64,000 bases of DNA from Achromobacter insolitus (lineage in GTDB: Bacteria > Pseudomonadota > Gammaproteobacteria > Burkholderiales > Burkholderiaceae_B): the NCBI RefSeq assembly GCF_002209555.1, contig NZ_NJIF01000007.1:209188-273187 (forward strand), in the 5' to 3' direction. Every line of letters begins with the position of its first letter. Within the stretch, counting starts at the first letter, position 1. Below, one piece after another: positions 46,429 through 56,256 of the stretch. A program made the translations under genes and the position numbers. Below the pieces are notes generated by a model. It was not told the origin of the DNA. It saw only the letters and a program-made list of their open reading frames with translations, and did no database searches.

Positions 46429-46968
46429 TTAGTTACGGAACGGGAAGCTGAAGGCCGTCAACAGCGCCTTGGCTTCTTCGTCGGTCTTCGCGGTGGTGGT
46501 GATGCTGATGTTCAGCCCACGCAGCGCGTCGATCTTGTCGTACTCGATTTCGGGGAAAATGATCTGCTCTTTCACCCCGATGTTGTAGTTGCCACGGCCG
46601 TCGAACGCACGACCCGAGATACCGCGGAAGTCGCGCACGCGAGGCAGCGCAACCGCCACCAGGCGATCCAGGAATTCGTACATGCGTTGACCACGCAGCG
46701 TGACCATGCAACCGATCGGGTAGTTTTCGCGGATCTTGAACCCGGCGATAGCCTTCTTGGTCTTCGTCACGACGGGCTTTTGCCCGGCGATCTTGGTCAG
46801 GTCGCCAACAGCGTGCTCGATGACTTTCTTGTCCGACACCGCTTCCGACACACCCATGTTCAGGGTGATCTTGGTGATGCGCGGCACTTCCATCGTGCTC
46901 TTGTAGCCAAACTTGGCCTGCAGGTCGGCAGCGACCTTGTTCTTGTAGAAATCTTGCAAACGAGACAT
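46429..46968 (-). CDS. rplE: 50S ribosomal protein L5
   Basis: 179 residues. It binds 5S r[44 protein letters not shown] and [18 protein letters not shown] are standard. 12 bp after rplX. Confidence 0.99.
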   Translation of the reverse strand: MSRLQDFYKNKVAADLQAKFGYKSTMEVPRITKITLNMGVSEAVSDKKVIEHAVGDLTKIAGQKPVVTKTKKAIAGFKIRENYPIGCMVTLRGQRMYEFLDRLVAVALPRVRDFRGISGRAFDGRGNYNIGVKEQIIFPEIEYDKIDALRGLNISITTTAKTDEEAKALLTAFSFPFRN

Positions 46969-46980
46969 GTCTATCGCCCC

Positions 46981-47301
46981 TTACGCCTTGGCGCCGACAA
47001 CGGCACCATTGGAACGGAACACGCGAACCTTGCGGCCTTCGACTTCTTGCACGCCCACGCGATCGCCACGGCCGGTGGCCGGGTTGAACAGCGCGACGTT
47101 CGAGATGTGAATCGGCATGGTCTTTTCGACAATCCCGCCCGGGTTGTTAGCCATCGGGTTGGCTTTCACGTGCTTCTTGACGACGTTGACGCCTTCGACC
47201 AGGACGTGGTCGGCATCAACGCGGGCCAGCACGGTACCGCGACGCTTCTTGTCGCGGCCGGTCAGGACGATGACTTCGTCGCCTTTACGAATGTTGTTCA
47301 T
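46981..47301 (-). CDS. rplX: 50S ribosomal protein L24
   Basis: 106 residues. KOW-containing N-terminus ([19 protein letters not shown]), then [13 protein letters not shown]. It initiates 50S assembly. 11 bp after rplN. Confidence 0.99.
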   Translation of the reverse strand: MNNIRKGDEVIVLTGRDKKRRGTVLARVDADHVLVEGVNVVKKHVKANPMANNPGGIVEKTMPIHISNVALFNPATGRGDRVGVQEVEGRKVRVFRSNGAVVGAKA

Positions 47302-47312
47302 CGTAGGGCTCC

Positions 47313-47681
47313 TTACAGCACTTCCGGGGCCAGCGACACGATCTTCATGAACTTCTCGGTACGCAGTTCACGCGTCACGGGTCCGAAGATGCGGGTGCCG
47401 ATAGGCTCCAGCTTGGCGTTGAGCAACACGGCGGCATTGCCACCGAAACGAATCAGCGAACCGTCTTTACGGCGCACGCCCTTGGCGGTACGAACCACCA
47501 CGGCATTGTAAATTTCGCCTTTCTTGACGCGTCCGCGCGGAGCCGCATCTTTGACGCTCACCTTGATGATGTCGCCGATACCGGCATAACGGCGCTTGGA
47601 GCCACCGAGCACCTTAATGCACATGACATGACGCGCACCAGTGTTATCGGCCACATCCAGCGTGGTCTGCATTTGGATCAT
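47313..47681 (-). CDS. rplN: 50S ribosomal protein L14
   Basis: 122 residues, universal length. [17 protein letters not shown] and the [20 protein letters not shown] block are canonical. Here it is the first gene of its transcript: normally rpsQ lies just upstream, but rpsQ is at 58057, more than 10 kb away. A promoter lies 254 bp upstream. Confidence 0.99.
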   Translation of the reverse strand: MIQMQTTLDVADNTGARHVMCIKVLGGSKRRYAGIGDIIKVSVKDAAPRGRVKKGEIYNAVVVRTAKGVRRKDGSLIRFGGNAAVLLNAKLEPIGTRIFGPVTRELRTEKFMKIVSLAPEVL

Positions 47682-48032
47682 GATTTTTCCTGTTCCAACT
47701 TAACTGGAAATACGGTTTTCCCAACAAGGGAACACTGCAATTCCTGCCAGTTTTGGTCCCGTCAGGTCTGCCGCCCTGCTTTAGTGTTGGCACGCCTAGC
47801 GCTTTCGCCCTACGCCTGCAACTGGTTGGCAACGCAACGACCCTGGGTTGAAATCCTGCGGGTATTCCCCCAACACGTCGGGTTAACCTGCAAAGGCGCG
47901 GGCCAACTCGATCGACAATCTGGGAAAGCTGATAATTCTAACGTGGTTAATTTTTGAGCGCAAGCACTTTGTGTGGATAACGCACAAAAGCCACGCTTCG
48001 CTGTCAAGAGGGGAGCGCGAACCATCCGCCCC
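47682..48032. other. leader region of rplN operon
   Basis: 351 bp without a gene. It holds the minus promoter at 47935-47963 and an untranslated leader of about 245 bases before rplN. Several short inverted repeats are visible in the leader, but none forms a clear terminator with a T-run. Nothing resembling the S10 or spc leader hairpins could be verified by eye. Confidence 0.6.
47935..47963 (-). promoter_or_regulatory. sigma70-type promoter of the rplN (spc-alpha) operon
   Basis: Minus strand -35 TTGCGC at 47958-47963, exactly 17 bp, then -10 TAGAAT at 47935-47940. It lies between the oxygenase gene and rplN and is directed at rplN, which otherwise has lost its upstream operon. Confidence 0.75.
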
Positions 48033-48890
48033 CTATTTCTGGCGGTAGTAGCCCTTCTCCCAGGCGTCGTGATTGGCCTTGCCGCGGCGGATTTCGTCCG
48101 TAAACGGCGCGGCCATGAGTACCAGGCGGTTCAGCCACTTGATCGGCGCCCGGCAGGGTCGCTCGAAGTCCACGAAAAGGACCGCGCGCAGGCCGGATGT
48201 GTCGTTATGGACCTGGTGAGGGTACAGGTCGTCGAACACCACCGCCCGTCCTTCGTGCCAGCTGTAGCGTTCGCCCCCCACTTCGATCCAGCATTGTTCA
48301 GCCGGTTCCGGCACCACCAGGCCGAGGTGCAGGCGTAAGACACCATTGTACGGGCCCGTGTGCAGCGGAATGCGCTTGCCTGCCTCCAGGATGGAAAAGA
48401 ACGCCGTGCGCAGGCCCGGAATCCCCTGCAACGCGCGGGCGGTCGCGGGGCAACGCGCCAAATTGCGTTCAGAGCGCAAGCCGTAGCCCATGAACACGAA
48501 GGTCTTCCATTGGTCGTCCGAGGTAATCTGACCCACGTCGGGGGAGATTTCGTGGAAGGCGGGCAGGTGCTGGCGTTCAGCGAGCAGATTCGACAGTTCC
48601 GCCCTGATGGCGGGCGCCTGGGCCTCCAGGACGGTCACCCATGGGAACTGGCCGTTGTCGAAGATCGGCCGGTCGCCGACCAGCGACGCCTGGGCGATGC
48701 GGTTGCGCAACCAGTCTATGAAGCGAAAAAAGGTGCGCGAGTAAAAACTGGGCTTGCCGGGCGGACGCGCATCGATGGGTTGCACAATAAGTAGCCGGAT
48801 GGACAGCCAAAGATGCACCATTTTGTCGATGCAGCGGCCGCCACGCAAGACTTGACGTCCACATATTGGCTCCAATGCGCCGTCCGGCAT
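48033..48890 (-). CDS. aspartyl/asparaginyl beta-hydroxylase-family Fe(II)/2-oxoglutarate oxygenase (LpxO-like)
   Basis: 285 residues from ATG 48890, which has GGGAGGG five bases upstream; ATG 48821 (262 residues) is the alternative start. In 285-residue numbering H177 (IPLHTGPYNG) and H225 (VVFDDLYPHQVHN) match the two iron ligands of this family and R235 matches the 2-oxoglutarate arginine, so the active site looks intact. A hydrophobic segment lies near the N-terminus. Relatives hydroxylate lipid A (LpxO) or proteins (AspH); the substrate here is not shown by sequence. It ends 70 bp before the rplN promoter, same strand. It diverges from the aldehyde dehydrogenase gene. Confidence 0.85.
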   Translation of the reverse strand: MPDGALEPICGRQVLRGGRCIDKMVHLWLSIRLLIVQPIDARPPGKPSFYSRTFFRFIDWLRNRIAQASLVGDRPIFDNGQFPWVTVLEAQAPAIRAELSNLLAERQHLPAFHEISPDVGQITSDDQWKTFVFMGYGLRSERNLARCPATARALQGIPGLRTAFFSILEAGKRIPLHTGPYNGVLRLHLGLVVPEPAEQCWIEVGGERYSWHEGRAVVFDDLYPHQVHNDTSGLRAVLFVDFERPCRAPIKWLNRLVLMAAPFTDEIRRGKANHDAWEKGYYRQK

Positions 48891-48978
48891 TGGCCCTCCC
48901 CGCCGCGGACAAGCTGGTTTAGACTGGCGTGGGCGACAGTGATCGCTATCCACTCCTATTTCGCAAGGGAAGACAGGC

Positions 48979-50406
48979 ATGTATGAACAGTTGGCGCTGT
49001 ATATCGACGGCGAATTCGTCGCCGGAGAGGGCAGGCGCACCCAGGACGTCATCAACCCGGCCACGCTGGAAGTTCTCGGCCAGCTGCCCCACGCCACCGA
49101 AGCGGATCTGGATCGCGCGCTAGCCGCCGCCCAGCGCGCGTTCGAGTCGTGGAAGAAATCCTCTCCCATGGACCGTTCGGCCATCCTGCGCAAGGTCGCG
49201 ACGCTGTCGCGCGAGCGCGCCCAGGAAATCGGCCGCAACATGACGCTGGACCAGGGCAAGCCGCTGGCCGAAGCCGTAGGCGAGGTCACCTCCTGCGCCG
49301 AGCACGCCGACTGGCACGCCGAGGAATGCCGCCGCATCTACGGCCGCGTGGTCCCGCCGCGCAATCCTGACGTGCGCCAGATCGTGGTCCGCGAACCCAT
49401 CGGTGTCTGCGCCGCGTTCACGCCCTGGAACTTCCCCTACAACCAGGCCATCCGCAAGATCGCCGCCGCCATCGGCGCAGGCTGCACCGTGGTGCTGAAG
49501 GGTCCGGAAGATTCGCCGAGCGCCGTGATGGCAATCGCCCGCATGTTCCATGACGCCGGCCTGCCCAAGGGCTGCCTGAACATCGTCTGGGGCGAACCCG
49601 CCAAGATTTCGGACTACCTGATCCGTTCGCCGATCGTGCGCAAAGTGTCGTTCACGGGCTCCGTGCCAGTGGGCAAGCAACTGGCCGCGCTGGCTGGCGC
49701 CCACATGAAGCGCGTCACCATGGAACTGGGCGGCCACTCGCCCGTGCTGGTGTTCGACGACGCCGACATCGACCGCGCCGCCACCATGCTGGCCAAGTTC
49801 AAGATCCGCAACGCCGGTCAGGTCTGCGTGTCGCCCACCCGCTTCTACGTGCAGAACGGCGCCTACGAACAGTTCCTCGCGCGCTTCTCCGAAGTGCTGA
49901 AGAACATCAAGGTAGGCGACGGCCTGGAAGCCGGCACCGACATGGGCCCGCTGGCGCACGAGCGCCGCGTTCCGGCCATGAGCGCTTTCATCGACGATGC
50001 CAAGAAGCATGGCGGCAAGGTCGTGGTCGGCGGCGGCCCGCTGGACCGCAAGGGCTTCTTCTTCGCCCCCACGGTCGTGACCGACCTGCCCGACAACTCG
50101 ATGCTGATGACCGAAGAACCCTTCGGCCCGGTCGCGCCGGTGGTCCGCTTCACGGATACCGATGAAGTGCTCAAGCGCGCCAACAGCCTGCCGTTCGGCC
50201 TGTCGTCCTACGTGTTCACCAACTCGCTGCAGACCGCCACCAAGGTCTCCAACGGCCTGGAAGCGGGCATGGTCAACATCAACCATTTCGGCAGCGCCCT
50301 GGCCGAGACGCCCTTCGGCGGCATCAAGGACAGCGGCATCGGCAGCGAAGGCGGCCTGGAAACGTTCGACGGCTACCTGGTCACGAAGTTCATCACGCAC
50401 ATCTGA
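48979..50406 (+). CDS. NAD(P)-dependent aldehyde dehydrogenase
   Basis: 475 residues. It is close in type to succinate-semialdehyde/aldehyde dehydrogenases. Oxyanion N151 (PWNFPY), general base E249 (MELGG), nucleophile C283 (GQVCVSPTR) and the cofactor GSVPVGK motif near 227-233 are in place. The substrate cannot be told. It is flanked by a bidirectional terminator and is not in an operon with its neighbours. The divergent space to the oxygenase gene is only 88 bp. Confidence 0.94.
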   Translation: MYEQLALYIDGEFVAGEGRRTQDVINPATLEVLGQLPHATEADLDRALAAAQRAFESWKKSSPMDRSAILRKVATLSRERAQEIGRNMTLDQGKPLAEAVGEVTSCAEHADWHAEECRRIYGRVVPPRNPDVRQIVVREPIGVCAAFTPWNFPYNQAIRKIAAAIGAGCTVVLKGPEDSPSAVMAIARMFHDAGLPKGCLNIVWGEPAKISDYLIRSPIVRKVSFTGSVPVGKQLAALAGAHMKRVTMELGGHSPVLVFDDADIDRAATMLAKFKIRNAGQVCVSPTRFYVQNGAYEQFLARFSEVLKNIKVGDGLEAGTDMGPLAHERRVPAMSAFIDDAKKHGGKVVVGGGPLDRKGFFFAPTVVTDLPDNSMLMTEEPFGPVAPVVRFTDTDEVLKRANSLPFGLSSYVFTNSLQTATKVSNGLEAGMVNINHFGSALAETPFGGIKDSGIGSEGGLETFDGYLVTKFITHI

Positions 50407-50424
50407 CCTGGCGCTTTCGCCACG

Positions 50425-50459
50425 AAAAAGCCCCGCGGTTTTCCGCGGGGCTTTTTTTT
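50425..50459. terminator. bidirectional terminator between aldehyde dehydrogenase and araC-type gene
   Basis: A 14-bp stem AAAAAGCCCCGCGG with its exact complement, around TTTT (50425-50456), followed by Ts on the plus strand; by symmetry it also yields a T-run on the minus strand. It ends both convergent genes. Confidence 0.92.
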
Positions 50460-50496
50460 GCCCTGCCGCACGGCACAGGCAGACTTGGCGGTTCGA

Positions 50497-51456
50497 TCAG
50501 GAACTCGCCCGCAAGTCGCGCGGCGTCATGCCGAAGCGGCGCTTGAACAAACGGCTGAAATGCGAGGGATGGGAAAAACCCACCTGATAGGCCAACTCGG
50601 CGATGCTGCGATGCCTGTGCTGCGGGTTCAAGAGCAGTTCACGGCACTTGTCGAGCCGCTGGTCAAAAATAAAGGATTCGGCCGACAGCCCGCCCGCGCG
50701 CAGGATACGGTGCAGATAGGCCACCGAAATGCCGCAGCCTTGCGCCACCTGCTGCGGCGACAACGCCGGATCCGCCAGATGCTGGCGGATGTAGGCCAGC
50801 ACGCGCTGGCGGTGCGCCAGCGTGACGCTGCTGTCCGACTCCGATGCATGCCCCTGCCCTGACTGCACCAGGAACAGCACGATCAGGTCGATCAGGCGCT
50901 CGCCGAGTTCCGCCACCTCCACATCCGACCAGCCATCCACGCCCTTGAACAGATGGTCCATGTAACTGGCCAGCAAGGCGCCGCGAGGCGAGCCGTCATC
51001 GACCCGCAACTTGTAGAAAGCACCGATGCGGGAATCGCGCTGCAGCAGCGCGCTGCGCGGGAACGATACGCTCAGGCTGCGATAGCCGGCCGCCCCCTGC
51101 GCCGTCGCCTGATAGGGCAGGCTCTGGTTCATCAGGTAGACGCAGCCAGGCTCGACCTGGAACTCCCGGCCTTGCTGCTGCACGGCCAGCGGTCCGGCCA
51201 ATGGCAGGCCGAAGGTATAGAACTCCTGGTCCAGGCGCGACACGTTGCCGGCGGTCCGTTCCAGCTTCTGCCCCTGGTAATGCAGATCGTTGAACTGCAG
51301 GCTGCCCCGGCGCGCGTAGCGCACATGGCCGGCGAAATTGTCGGGCCGGCCGCCATGCACCTCGAACGGTCCGAACGCGTCCGACAGGGCCGCGCGCCAT
51401 TCGTCGCGCCGGTCAGCGCCAGCGCTGGCCGAAATGGCGAATTCCGTATCGGACAT
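50497..51456 (-). CDS. AraC-family transcriptional regulator
   Basis: 319 residues, ATG at 51456 with GGAG upstream; the frame is open to 52272 but only inside the hydrolase gene. The N-terminal half is an AraC_binding_2-type sensor (FEVHGGRPDNFAGHVRYARRG). The C-terminal DNA-binding domain is at about 205-315 with VAQGCGISVAYLHRIL and IAELAYQVGFSHPSHFSRLFKRRFG. It diverges from the hydrolase-ABC operon and probably controls it. The ligand is unknown. Confidence 0.92.
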   Translation of the reverse strand: MSDTEFAISASAGADRRDEWRAALSDAFGPFEVHGGRPDNFAGHVRYARRGSLQFNDLHYQGQKLERTAGNVSRLDQEFYTFGLPLAGPLAVQQQGREFQVEPGCVYLMNQSLPYQATAQGAAGYRSLSVSFPRSALLQRDSRIGAFYKLRVDDGSPRGALLASYMDHLFKGVDGWSDVEVAELGERLIDLIVLFLVQSGQGHASESDSSVTLAHRQRVLAYIRQHLADPALSPQQVAQGCGISVAYLHRILRAGGLSAESFIFDQRLDKCRELLLNPQHRHRSIAELAYQVGFSHPSHFSRLFKRRFGMTPRDLRASS

Positions 51457-51551
51457 GGCTCGGTCTCCTTGGACCCCCGCGCCGCAGGCGGGCGCTCGTG
51501 ATCCTGCGTCTACATATTCTTGACTCACCCTGCTCCGGGGTGTCCGGCGTC

Positions 51552-51581
51552 TTGAAGGCGCACTTGGCGCAAGTCTATATT
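51552..51581 (+). promoter_or_regulatory. putative promoter of the hydrolase-ABC transporter operon
   Basis: Plus strand -35 TTGAAG at 51552-51557, 18-bp spacer, -10 TATATT at 51576-51581, 44 bp before the hydrolase ATG. It lies in the divergent space shared with the AraC-type gene. Confidence 0.55.
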
Positions 51582-51624
51582 CAGCCCGATAAGCACACAA
51601 CCTGGACAACCCGGGAGGAGACCC

Positions 51625-52521
51625 ATGGCACCTGCGTCCGCATCGGCCGGCCGCCACGCGCCCGCTTCGCGCTATCTGCGCTGCGCAGGCCGCGAGCTGC
51701 ACTACACCGAATGGGGCGCCCCTCACGCGCCTGCCGTCATCATGTGGCACGGCCTGGCCCGCACGGGCCGGGACTTCGACGACCTGGCACAGGCGCTTGC
51801 AGACGACTATCGCATCATCTGCCCGGATACGATTGGCCGCGGTCTCTCGCAATGGAGCTCCGACCCTGTCGCCGAGTACCGGCTGGACTTCTACGCCACG
51901 CTTGCCCGCGCCCTGGTGGACGGCCTGTCGCTGGAACGCGTGCGCTGGGTCGGCACCTCCATGGGCGGGGCCACCGGCATGCACGCCGCCGCCACCACCT
52001 TGCGCAACCGGATTTCCCACCTGGTCGTGAACGATATCGGGCCCGAGCTTCCGCAACCCGCCATCGACCGCATCGTCGCGTATGTGGGCGCGCCGCCGGC
52101 CTTCGATACCGTAACGGAACTGGAAGCCTGGCTGCGCATCGCCTACAAGCCCTATGGATGGCAGAGCGACGAACAATGGCGCCGGATGGCCGAAACCTCG
52201 GTGCGCCGGCTGCCGGACGGCCGCGTTACGCTGCACTATGACCCGGCCATCGTCGGCCAGTTCAGCAACCATCCGGACGACTACGATCGCTGGAGCGGTT
52301 ACGACTCGCTGAACATGCCACTGCTATTGCTGCGCGGCGTCGATTCGGACCTGCTGCTGCCCGAGGTCGCCGATGCCATGACCCGCCGCGGACCGCGCGC
52401 CCAGCGCATCGACTTCCCCGGCTGCGGCCACGCCCCCGCCCTGAACGTCGCGCCCCAGATCGACGCCATCCGACATTTCCTTGCCACGCCGGACCACACG
52501 GCTGCTGTCCGCCACCAATAA
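51625..52521 (+). CDS. alpha/beta-fold hydrolase
   Basis: 298 residues. Nucleophile S112 in GTSMGG, oxyanion HG at 42-43 (WHGLART), an acid in RGVDSDLLLP and H in GCGHAP complete the triad layout. GGGAGGAG is six bases before the ATG. It opens the operon with a Liv-type ABC transporter, so it may cleave an ester or amide linked to the imported compound. Fifteen residues at the N-terminus are low complexity. It starts 44 bp after the promoter. Confidence 0.9.
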   Translation: MAPASASAGRHAPASRYLRCAGRELHYTEWGAPHAPAVIMWHGLARTGRDFDDLAQALADDYRIICPDTIGRGLSQWSSDPVAEYRLDFYATLARALVDGLSLERVRWVGTSMGGATGMHAAATTLRNRISHLVVNDIGPELPQPAIDRIVAYVGAPPAFDTVTELEAWLRIAYKPYGWQSDEQWRRMAETSVRRLPDGRVTLHYDPAIVGQFSNHPDDYDRWSGYDSLNMPLLLLRGVDSDLLLPEVADAMTRRGPRAQRIDFPGCGHAPALNVAPQIDAIRHFLATPDHTAAVRHQ

Positions 52522-52533
52522 CAGGAGACTCCC

Positions 52534-53706
52534 ATGAAACGCGTCCTGCTCGCCGCGCTCGCCGGCCTCTGCATGAACTCTGCGATAGCAGCGAAAGATT
52601 TCGTCGTTGCCCACGTCTATGACAAGACCGGCCCGCTGGAAGCCTATGCCAAACAGACTCAAAACGGCCTGATGCTGGGATTGGAGTATGCGACGCAAGG
52701 CACCATGACGGTGGCAGGCCGCAAGATCCGCGTCATTGAAAAGGACAACCAGGGCAAGCCCGACGTGGCGCGTGCACAGCTGGCCTCCGCCTATGCCGAC
52801 GACAACGCCGATATCGCGGTGGGGCCCACCTCATCGGGCGTCGCGCTAGCCATGCTGCCGATCGCCGAGGAGTACGAGAAGATCCTCCTGGTTGAACCCG
52901 CCGTGGCGGATTCGATCACCGGCGACAAGTGGAACAAGTACATCTTCCGCACCGGCCGCAACTCTTCGCAAGACGCCATCGCCAACGCGGTCGCCTTCGA
53001 CCAGGCAGGCACCTCCATCGCCATGCTGGCGCAGGACTATGCCTTCGGTCGCGACGGGGTCAAAGCCTTCAAGGGCGCGCTAAAGAACGCCAAGATCGTG
53101 CATGAGGAATACCTGCCCGCCAACGCGACCGACTTCACTGCCGGCGCGCAGCGCCTGTTCGATGCGCTGAAGGACAAGCCGGGCCGCAAGATCATCTTCA
53201 TTCTCTGGGCCGGCGCAGGCAATCCGTTCAAGATCGCCGACCTGGATCCCAAACGCTTCGGCATCGAGATCGCCACGGGCGGCAATACGCTGGCCGCCAT
53301 GACGCCGCTGAAATCGCTGGCCGGCATGGAAGGCGCCACCTATTACTACTACGGCATCCCCAAGAACCCGATCAACGACTGGCTGGTGGCGGAACATCAG
53401 AAGCGCTATGGTCAGCCGCCAGACTTCTTCACGGCGGGCGGCATGGCTTCGGGGATCGCGATCGCAACCGCGCTGGCCAAGACCAATGGCAATTCCGACA
53501 CCGACACCCTGATCAAAGCCATGGAAGGCATGAGCTTCGATTCGCCGAAGGGCAAAATGACCTTCCGTCCCGAGGACCACCAGGCCATGCAGTCCATGTA
53601 CCACTTCCGGATCAAGAACGATCCGTCCGTGCCTTGGGCCGTGCAAGATCTGGTGAAGGAAATCACGCCGGACCAGATGTCGGTGCCGATCCAGAACAAA
53701 CGCTGA
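52534..53706 (+). CDS. ABC transporter periplasmic substrate-binding protein (amide/branched-chain type)
   Basis: 390 residues, signal peptide cleaved near AIAAKD (about residue 19). Peripla_BP_6 fold: KDFVVAHVYDKTGPLEAYAKQTQNG, VAVGPTSSGVALAMLPIAEEYEKILL. It differs from the LivK-type protein at 30875, so it probably binds a different ligand. It is 12 bp after the hydrolase and 15 bp before livG. Confidence 0.92.
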   Translation: MKRVLLAALAGLCMNSAIAAKDFVVAHVYDKTGPLEAYAKQTQNGLMLGLEYATQGTMTVAGRKIRVIEKDNQGKPDVARAQLASAYADDNADIAVGPTSSGVALAMLPIAEEYEKILLVEPAVADSITGDKWNKYIFRTGRNSSQDAIANAVAFDQAGTSIAMLAQDYAFGRDGVKAFKGALKNAKIVHEEYLPANATDFTAGAQRLFDALKDKPGRKIIFILWAGAGNPFKIADLDPKRFGIEIATGGNTLAAMTPLKSLAGMEGATYYYYGIPKNPINDWLVAEHQKRYGQPPDFFTAGGMASGIAIATALAKTNGNSDTDTLIKAMEGMSFDSPKGKMTFRPEDHQAMQSMYHFRIKNDPSVPWAVQDLVKEITPDQMSVPIQNKR

Positions 53707-53721
53707 GACCGCGGCCGATCC

Positions 53722-54492
53722 ATGCTGGAGACCCAATCGCTCACGATCCGTTTCGGCGGGCACGTGGCTGTCAATGCCGTCAGCTGCCGCTATGCGCCTG
53801 GCACATTGACCGCCATTGTCGGCCCGAACGGCGCGGGCAAGACCACCTACTTCAACCTGATCTCCGGCCAGCTGCGCGCCAGCGCGGGGACGGTGCACCT
53901 GAACGGGCGCGACCTGACGCCACTGGCCGCGCCCGCGCGCATGCATGCGGGCCTGGGTCGTGCCTTTCAGTTGACTCAGCTGTTCCCGCGCCTGAGCGTG
54001 CATGAAAATGTGCGGCTGGCATTGCAATCGCGTCAGCAAGGCATGAGCTGGCGCCAGATCCGGTTCTGGCGCACCTGGAACGACGACCGCGACCTGATCG
54101 CGCGTGCTGATGCACTGCTGGAACGCACCCGCCTGTTCGCGCGTCGCGACCAGTCCGCCGCCGACCTGCCGCACGGCGACCAGCGCAAACTGGAAATCGC
54201 CATGCTAATCGCCCTGGAACCGCAGGTATTCATGTTCGACGAGCCAACGGCAGGCATGAGTGTGGACGACGTGCCCGTCGTACTGGAGCTGATCCGCGAC
54301 ATCAAGAACGACCCAAGCAAAACGATTCTGCTTGTTGAACACAAGATGGATGTGGTGCGCGAGCTGGCAGACCGCATCGTCGTTCTGCATAACGGCCAAC
54401 TGATGGCCGACGGCGACCCTGCCGCGGTGATCGCCTCGCCTATCGTGCAACAGGCCTATCTGGGCATAAGTCCGGCGGAGAAGGCGGCATGA
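53722..54492 (+). CDS. livG: ABC transporter ATPase LivG
   Basis: 256 residues. Walker A GPNGAGKTT, a Q-loop in FQLTQLF, signature LPHGDQRKLEIAMLIA and Walker B VFMFDEPTAGMS are present; the C-loop is slightly divergent (PHGD for SGGQ), as is usual in LivG. It ends 4 bp into the livF start. Here livG is separate, unlike the fused gene at 28153. Confidence 0.94.
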   Translation: MLETQSLTIRFGGHVAVNAVSCRYAPGTLTAIVGPNGAGKTTYFNLISGQLRASAGTVHLNGRDLTPLAAPARMHAGLGRAFQLTQLFPRLSVHENVRLALQSRQQGMSWRQIRFWRTWNDDRDLIARADALLERTRLFARRDQSAADLPHGDQRKLEIAMLIALEPQVFMFDEPTAGMSVDDVPVVLELIRDIKNDPSKTILLVEHKMDVVRELADRIVVLHNGQLMADGDPAAVIASPIVQQAYLGISPAEKAA

Positions 54493-55238
54493 CGCAAGCG
54501 TTGCTCGAACTGAAGGACGTGCACACGCACATCGGCGCGTATCACATACTCCACGGCGTGGACCTCGCCGTCCCGCCCGCTGCGGTGACCATGCTGCTGG
54601 GCCGCAACGGCGCCGGCAAGACCACCACGCTGCGTACGATCATGGGATTGTGGCGCGCCTCGCAAGGCAAGGTGAGCTTCGACGGCGCAGCCGTCGGCGG
54701 GCCTGGCACGCGCACGTCGCCGCCCGACATGGCACGCATGGGCATGGCCTATGTGCCGGAGAATATGGGCATCTTCGCCGACCTGTCCGTAAAAGAGAAC
54801 ATCCTGCTCGCGGCTCGGCAGGCCAGGAACGCCAGCCAGCTGGACACGGCGCGGCTGGAATGGATCTTCGGTTTCTTTCCCGCACTGAAGAAGTTCTGGC
54901 TGCATCCGGCCGGCAAACTATCAGGCGGACAGAAGCAGATGCTGGCGGTGGCGCGCGCCATCATCGAGCCGCGCCGGCTGCTGCTGGTGGATGAACCCAG
55001 CAAGGGCCTGGCGCCCGCCATCATCCAGAACATGATCGACGCCTTTCTCGAACTGAAACAGGCGTCCACCACCATCCTGCTGGTCGAGCAGAACTTCAAC
55101 TTCGCGCGCCTGGTGGGCGATCACGTCGCCGTGATGGACAACGGCCGCGTGGTCCATGCCGGCCACATGGCGCAGCTGGCCGAGGACGACGAACTACAGA
55201 CGCGCCTGCTGGGCCTGTCGCTGGGAAGCCATCAATGA
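54489..55238 (+). CDS. livF: ABC transporter ATPase LivF
   Basis: 249 residues. Walker A GRNGAGKTT, signature LSGGQKQMLAVARAIIEP and Walker B LLLVDEPSKGLAP are intact. It overlaps livG by ATGA at its start and livH at its end, so translation is coupled along the block. Confidence 0.95.
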   Translation: MTQALLELKDVHTHIGAYHILHGVDLAVPPAAVTMLLGRNGAGKTTTLRTIMGLWRASQGKVSFDGAAVGGPGTRTSPPDMARMGMAYVPENMGIFADLSVKENILLAARQARNASQLDTARLEWIFGFFPALKKFWLHPAGKLSGGQKQMLAVARAIIEPRRLLLVDEPSKGLAPAIIQNMIDAFLELKQASTTILLVEQNFNFARLVGDHVAVMDNGRVVHAGHMAQLAEDDELQTRLLGLSLGSHQ

Positions 55239-56245
55239 GCACGCTCGAAATCGATACGCCCTTGCCGCGGGTGCGCGCGGACCTGCGCCCTGTCCTGCTG
55301 GTACTGGCCCTGGCCGCGCTGGCCTTGCCCCTGGTGGGCTCTTTCTCTACCTGGGTCACCCTGACGCTCGCGGGGCTGGCGATGGGCATGATCATCTTCA
55401 TCGTCGCTTCGGGCATGACGCTTGTGTTCGGCCTGATGGACGTATTGAACTTCGGCCACGGACTGTTCATTGCCATCGGCGCCTACATGGCCGCGACCGT
55501 ACTGGGCTCCATGGCCGACTGGACGCAGTCTGGCAGTCTCTGGATAAACCTGGGCGCGGTGCTGCCGGCCATGATCGTCGGCATGCTGGTTGCCGGCGCG
55601 GTGGGCCTGGCGTTCGAACGCGTGATCGTGCGGCCTGTCTATGGCCAGCATCTGAAGCAGATCCTCATCACCATGGGCGGGATGATCATCGGCGAAGAGA
55701 TCATTAAGATGCTGTGGGGTCCGCAAACGATTTCCCTGCCGCTGCCCGAAGCGCTGCGCGGCGCATTCCTGCTGGGCGACGCCGCCATCGAGAAATTCCG
55801 CATCGTCGCACTGCTGATCGGCTTGCTGGTCCTGGGCGGCATGCTATGGCTGCTCAACCGCACCAAGCTGGGACTTTTGATCCGTGCCGGAGTCGAGGAC
55901 CGCGAAATGGTGGAGAGCCTGGGCTACCGTATCCGCCATCTTTTCGTAGGCGTCTTCGTCGCCGGTTCGATGCTGGCGGGACTGGGCGGCGTGTTGTGGG
56001 GCATGTACCAGCAATCCGTCGTGCCGCAACTGGGCGCGCAGGTGAACGTGCTGATCTTCATTGTCATCATGATCGGTGGGCTGGGCTCGACCGTGGGCTG
56101 TCTGATCGGCGCACTGCTGGTCGGCCTGATGGCCAACTACACCGGTTTCCTCCTGCCCAAGGCCGCCCTGTTCTCGAACATCGCGCTGATGGTCGCCATC
56201 CTGCTCTGGCGCCCGCAGGGCGTGTACCCGGTCACGAATCGCTAG
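55235..56245 (+). CDS. livH: ABC transporter permease LivH
   Basis: 336 residues, membrane protein. Signature SGMTLVFGLMDVLNFGHGLF near residue 60 and the conserved IMIGGLGSTVGCLIGALLVG. Longer than the other LivH because of a 30-residue N-terminal extension. Overlaps livF by four bases. It pairs with LivM, which follows after 11 bp. Confidence 0.94.
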   Translation: MSTLEIDTPLPRVRADLRPVLLVLALAALALPLVGSFSTWVTLTLAGLAMGMIIFIVASGMTLVFGLMDVLNFGHGLFIAIGAYMAATVLGSMADWTQSGSLWINLGAVLPAMIVGMLVAGAVGLAFERVIVRPVYGQHLKQILITMGGMIIGEEIIKMLWGPQTISLPLPEALRGAFLLGDAAIEKFRIVALLIGLLVLGGMLWLLNRTKLGLLIRAGVEDREMVESLGYRIRHLFVGVFVAGSMLAGLGGVLWGMYQQSVVPQLGAQVNVLIFIVIMIGGLGSTVGCLIGALLVGLMANYTGFLLPKAALFSNIALMVAILLWRPQGVYPVTNR

Positions 56246-56256
56246 GAACCGCCGAC

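Noticed and set aside
49120..50400. 426-residue open frame antisense to the aldehyde dehydrogenase
   Set aside because: The plus-strand frame has intact catalytic residues; the antisense product is low-complexity and histidine/alanine-rich.
51457..52272. Long upstream extension of the AraC frame
   Set aside because: It runs antisense through the hydrolase gene; the ATG at 51456 has a proper Shine-Dalgarno and matches the family length.
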